From: CAYWFP01 sp964457365
Lineage (GTDB): Bacteria > Planctomycetota > SZUA-567
Assembly (NCBI GenBank): GCA_964457365.1
Contig: CAYWFP010000147.1
Coordinates: forward strand, 1 to 7,144
DNA: 7,144 bases
Direction of reading: 5' to 3'
The notes beneath the pieces are model-generated. The model was not told where the DNA came from and made no database searches. It saw only the letters and a list, made by a program, of their open reading frames with translations. Shown here piece after piece: positions 5,218 to 7,144 of this stretch (its first letter is position 1; the number at the start of each line of letters is the position of its first letter). Made by a program: the position numbers and the translations under genes.

Positions 5218-6363
5218 TCAGCGCACCGACACGACCGCGAGTGCATCACGCAGCGCCTGGATGGCGATGGGCTTGACCAGGTAGCCGTCGAACAGCTCCC
5301 GTTGCTCCGGATCGGGATCGTGACCGCTGAGAGCGACCACGCGCGGCGCGCCCGCGTCCATGCTGCGCAGGTGGCGAACCAAGTCGTAGCCGCTCATGTC
5401 CGGCAGGTTGATGTCGAGAAAGACCAGCGAGTGGCTCTCGTCGGCCAAACACGCGAGCGCCTCCGCGCCGGTCTGCGCGGTACGGACCTCGTAGCCCTCG
5501 ATCTCAAGAAAGTCCGCGATCGAATCGGCCACGTCGACATCGTCGTCCACGACCAGCACGCGCCGGAATTCAGCTCTTGCAGGCGATTCAAGCGCATGCG
5601 TCCGCGCCAGCGCGGCGTCGAGCGTCTCGCGCACAGCCAATGCCAGCGCTTCGGTCGTAAACGGCTTGCAGAGAAAGCGCACCCCCGGCTCGATCACGCC
5701 GTGACGAACGATATACTCCTCGGCGTAGCCGGAAATGTACAGCGTCGGCATGCCCGGCCGCTCGGCCGCCACCGCATCGGCCACCGCCTTGCCGCTGGCG
5801 ATGGGCAGGATCACGTCGGTGACGAGCAGGTCGATCCGCCGCCCGGTCCGCACCTGCTTGAGCGCCTCCTGGATGCCCCCCGTTTCGACAAGCTTGTAAC
5901 CCATGGTCGACAATTCCAGCGCCACGGTTTCGACCCACAGCGACTGCATCCCCGCCCACGCCTCGGCCAGAAATGCGACAGCGCCATAAAAGGCATCGGT
6001 GGCGATGGTGAGAAAGAAATCCTTGAAATCGATCCAGTAGGATTTTAGTAAGTTGACTCCCTTCTGCCATTCGACCGAGAGCGCCAGCCACAGGATCTTC
6101 GCGGCCTGCGAAATGTCGCCCGCCGCCAACGCGTTACCAATTCCCTGGTACGAAGCAACAGCACTCGCCCTCAAGGATTCAAATTTCTCTCCAAGCCAGT
6201 CGAGCGCCTTGGCCCCCGCACCGGTGGCGTGAAGAATGAACGCGGCCAACCCGGCAATCGCTGCGATAGTCAGGCCGATGGGAGACAGGAGTGCGACCAA
6301 CGCGGATGCCAGCAGCCCCACCACCGTGACCACGCCGGAGATGATGCTGGCAATGCCGCCCAT
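5218..6363 (-). CDS. Chimeric protein: tape-measure fragment fused to truncated and intact receiver domains
   Basis: From ATG 6363 the frame gives 381 residues. Residues 1-145 (MGGIASIISGVV, SPIGLTIAAIAG, GAGAKALDWLGEKF, AAGDISQAAKILWLAL) resemble phage tail tape-measure protein, not signalling protein. Residues 147-250 are a response-regulator receiver of the type found at the C-terminus of hybrid histidine kinases. It has phospho-acceptor Asp183 (VTDVILP), Ser211 (ISGY) and Lys233 (CKPF), but its first strand with the paired acidic residues is missing. The match starts abruptly at VALELSTMGY. Residues 267-381 form a complete second receiver: Asp273/Asp274 (LVVDDD), Asp317 (FLDINLP), Ser346 (ALSGH) and Lys364 (LVKP). 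It stops directly after the second receiver with no output domain. The parent was probably a hybrid kinase with two receivers whose sensor and kinase parts were replaced. A TTG at 6522 would add 53 residues of non-protein-like sequence. Domains are clear; whether the fusion is expressed is unknown. Confidence 0.7.
   Translation of the reverse strand: MGGIASIISGVVTVVGLLASALVALLSPIGLTIAAIAGLAAFILHATGAGAKALDWLGEKFESLRASAVASYQGIGNALAAGDISQAAKILWLALSVEWQKGVNLLKSYWIDFKDFFLTIATDAFYGAVAFLAEAWAGMQSLWVETVALELSTMGYKLVETGGIQEALKQVRTGRRIDLLVTDVILPIASGKAVADAVAAERPGMPTLYISGYAEEYIVRHGVIEPGVRFLCKPFTTEALALAVRETLDAALARTHALESPARAEFRRVLVVDDDVDVADSIADFLEIEGYEVRTAQTGAEALACLADESHSLVFLDINLPDMSGYDLVRHLRSMDAGAPRVVALSGHDPDPEQRELFDGYLVKPIAIQALRDALAVVSVR
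5925..6363 (-). pseudogene. Fragment of a phage tail tape-measure protein gene
   Basis: These codons form the first part of the chimeric ORF. They show the features of a tape-measure protein: two long hydrophobic stretches separated by SPIG (residues 8-27 and 31-44), then amphipathic helical segments rich in Ala, Trp and Lys (ALDWLGEKFESLRASA, KILWLALSVEWQKGVNLLK, LAEAWAGMQSLWVET). Tape-measure proteins set phage tail length and are usually several hundred to over a thousand residues, so this is a small internal piece. No other phage structural gene is visible in the window. I recognise the pattern from planctomycete-type prophages; a generic membrane-associated helical protein is the alternative. 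Confidence 0.55.
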
Positions 6364-6527
6364 GACAAAGGCATGGATCCGGCCGTCGTACGGAGGGTGC
6401 TGCGGTTGGGGTTGCTGTCGCCGAGGGTTGTGGAGATGGCATTGAATTCGACCGGGACTGACGTGTCGCTCCAGGCGCTCCTGGACATGGAGGTGCCGTT
6501 GGTGTGGTAGAATGAAAATCAACGCTT
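6364..6527 (-). other. Junction segment without a supported gene
   Basis: This lies between the nuclease stop and the ATG of the chimeric ORF. The chimera's own frame continues upstream to a TTG at 6522, but that translation is His/Pro/Gln/Arg-rich and unconvincing. A different minus-strand frame reads more like protein (SVPVEFNAISTTLGDSN, then TLRTTAGSMPLS) and would run into the tape-measure coding sequence after a frameshift near 6365-6375. It may therefore be a decayed fragment of a neighbouring gene. No ribosome site precedes ATG 6363. Confidence 0.35.
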
Positions 6528-6546
6528 AAAACAGGGATCCTGTTTT
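6528..6546. terminator. Palindromic terminator-like hairpin at the nuclease stop
   Basis: AAAACAGG (6528-6535) and CCTGTTTT (6539-6546) form a perfect 8-bp stem with a 3-base loop. The hairpin begins inside the nuclease stop codon (TGA, 6548-6546). The T-run is part of the stem and little extra T follows on the minus strand, so it could act as a modest, possibly bidirectional, terminator. It also coincides with the boundary between AT-richer nuclease DNA and GC-rich DNA. Confidence 0.45.
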
Positions 6547-7144
6547 CAGTTCTCTTCAAGTAATCCGACCCACTCTTTCACTAGGCGCGGTAACGCCTCG
6601 ACAACCTCATACCCAAATAACACTTCATCAATGAAGCCCATATGCATAGTATCAATAATGCGGCAAAGATACGATCTTCCACAATCCCACCAAGTGTAAT
6701 ATGCGTCGAGAATTAAGTAATGAAGAACATCGTGATTTTCATGTTCTCGAAGTTCCGCTAATTCCATACCGTCCAGCAAAGTCTCGTAGACGCCATCGGC
6801 GACACGACTACCAAAGGTTGTTGTATAGTAATATTCCTTGATTTCCCAAACCGCAACAGGGTTTACGGTGCTTGGAAATGCCCCGTCGATCCTTCGTGCA
6901 AGTGTACGCAACGGTGCGCCATCTCTTGTAATCGTCGTCAACGCGCGCGGATCATAATCGCATGAATGCTCTCCCTTGTTGGCCTCAATCAGCATATTCA
7001 CAATTCCGGTTAAATATGCTTCAGCACACTTATCTCCCTTTTGCTTGTTCATGGGCATCGGGCATGTTGGATTCAATTCGGCTTGCAGTTTCACTGCTGT
7101 CCGGTTATTAGTCAAACAATGACAACTGGTTACAAGAATCGCCT
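6546..7144 (-). CDS. PD-(D/E)XK-like nuclease, probable type II restriction endonuclease; 5' end at or beyond window edge
   Basis: The frame is open from the right edge to TGA 6548-6546. From the TTG at 7115 it gives 189 residues, but it is also open upstream of that, so the true start may lie outside. Other internal starts are ATG 7058 and 7052. The core is LARRIDGAFPSTVNPVAVWE followed by IKEYYYTTTFGSRVADGVYE. Asp77, then Glu91-Ile-Lys93, make a D-(x13)-ExK arrangement typical of the PD-(D/E)XK nuclease fold. The C-terminal part (LILDAYYTWWDCGRSYLCRI, DEVLFGYEVVEALP) is Trp/Tyr-rich and conserved-looking. I associate this sequence type with restriction-modification loci, so a methyltransferase partner would be expected upstream, outside the window. 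The DNA is plainly AT-richer than the rest and uses A/T-ending codons, a sign of horizontal acquisition. No catalytic data; the restriction role is inferred from family resemblance. Confidence 0.65.
   Translation of the reverse strand, partial: AILVTSCHCLTNNRTAVKLQAELNPTCPMPMNKQKGDKCAEAYLTGIVNMLIEANKGEHSCDYDPRALTTITRDGAPLRTLARRIDGAFPSTVNPVAVWEIKEYYYTTTFGSRVADGVYETLLDGMELAELREHENHDVLHYLILDAYYTWWDCGRSYLCRIIDTMHMGFIDEVLFGYEVVEALPRLVKEWVGLLEEN

Noticed and set aside
4322..5284. 320-residue open frame on the plus strand
   Set aside because: Antisense shadow of the URO-D-like gene in GC-rich DNA; Arg/His-rich product with no recognisable domain.
5092..6048. 318-residue open frame on the plus strand
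   Set aside because: Antisense shadow of the receiver domains, whose catalytic residues are all readable on the minus strand.
5218..6522. A complete 434-residue response regulator starting at TTG 6522
   Set aside because: The first 53 residues look like non-coding translation, and the first receiver lacks its N-terminal strand, so this is not a normal complete regulator.

Overview
The window is GC-rich bacterial DNA except for its right edge, and every gene I can support lies on the minus strand, so read from right to left. The gene families point to an environmental, uncultured-type Gram-negative lineage. They are a divergent URO-D-family methyltransferase-like protein, a LamG domain fused to YD repeats, DUF58, a DUF88/NYN protein and a tape-measure fragment of the kind I associate with planctomycete-type prophages. 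Hydrogenedentota, Planctomycetota or a similar group would fit, but this is an impression from gene content. No rRNA, tRNA or CRISPR array was seen.

Layout, right to left. (1) 7144-6546: a visibly AT-richer gene for a PD-(D/E)XK-like nuclease, probably a type II restriction endonuclease. Its frame is open to the window edge, and a terminator-like palindrome overlaps its stop. (2) 6363-5218: a chimeric ORF whose N-terminal ~145 residues resemble a piece of phage tail tape-measure protein. They are fused in frame to a receiver domain that has lost its first strand, followed by a complete second receiver. (3) 5119-3986: a URO-D/MtaA-superfamily protein that is not HemE. (4) 3825-2536: a membrane-anchored DUF58 protein, complete. 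(5) 2507-1814: two small cysteine-rich proteins of unknown function, nearly abutting. (6) 1617-1321: the N-terminal half of a NYN (DUF88) ribonuclease-like protein, behind a promoter and a leader with two hairpins. (7) 1320-961: no gene recognised. (8) 940-1: YD/RHS repeats running into a LamG domain, without its 5' part and continuing out of the window.

The window does not read as one pathway. Only the DUF58 and URO-D genes look intact and ordinary. Around them are partial genes that stop abruptly against unrelated sequence, near 960, 1321, 5930 and 6363-6545, as in a recombination-prone accessory region with prophage debris and a horizontally acquired nuclease. A metagenomic assembly join is the main rival explanation for any single breakpoint. 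The observations most worth following are the tape-measure/receiver fusion, the nuclease, and the structured leader of the NYN gene.
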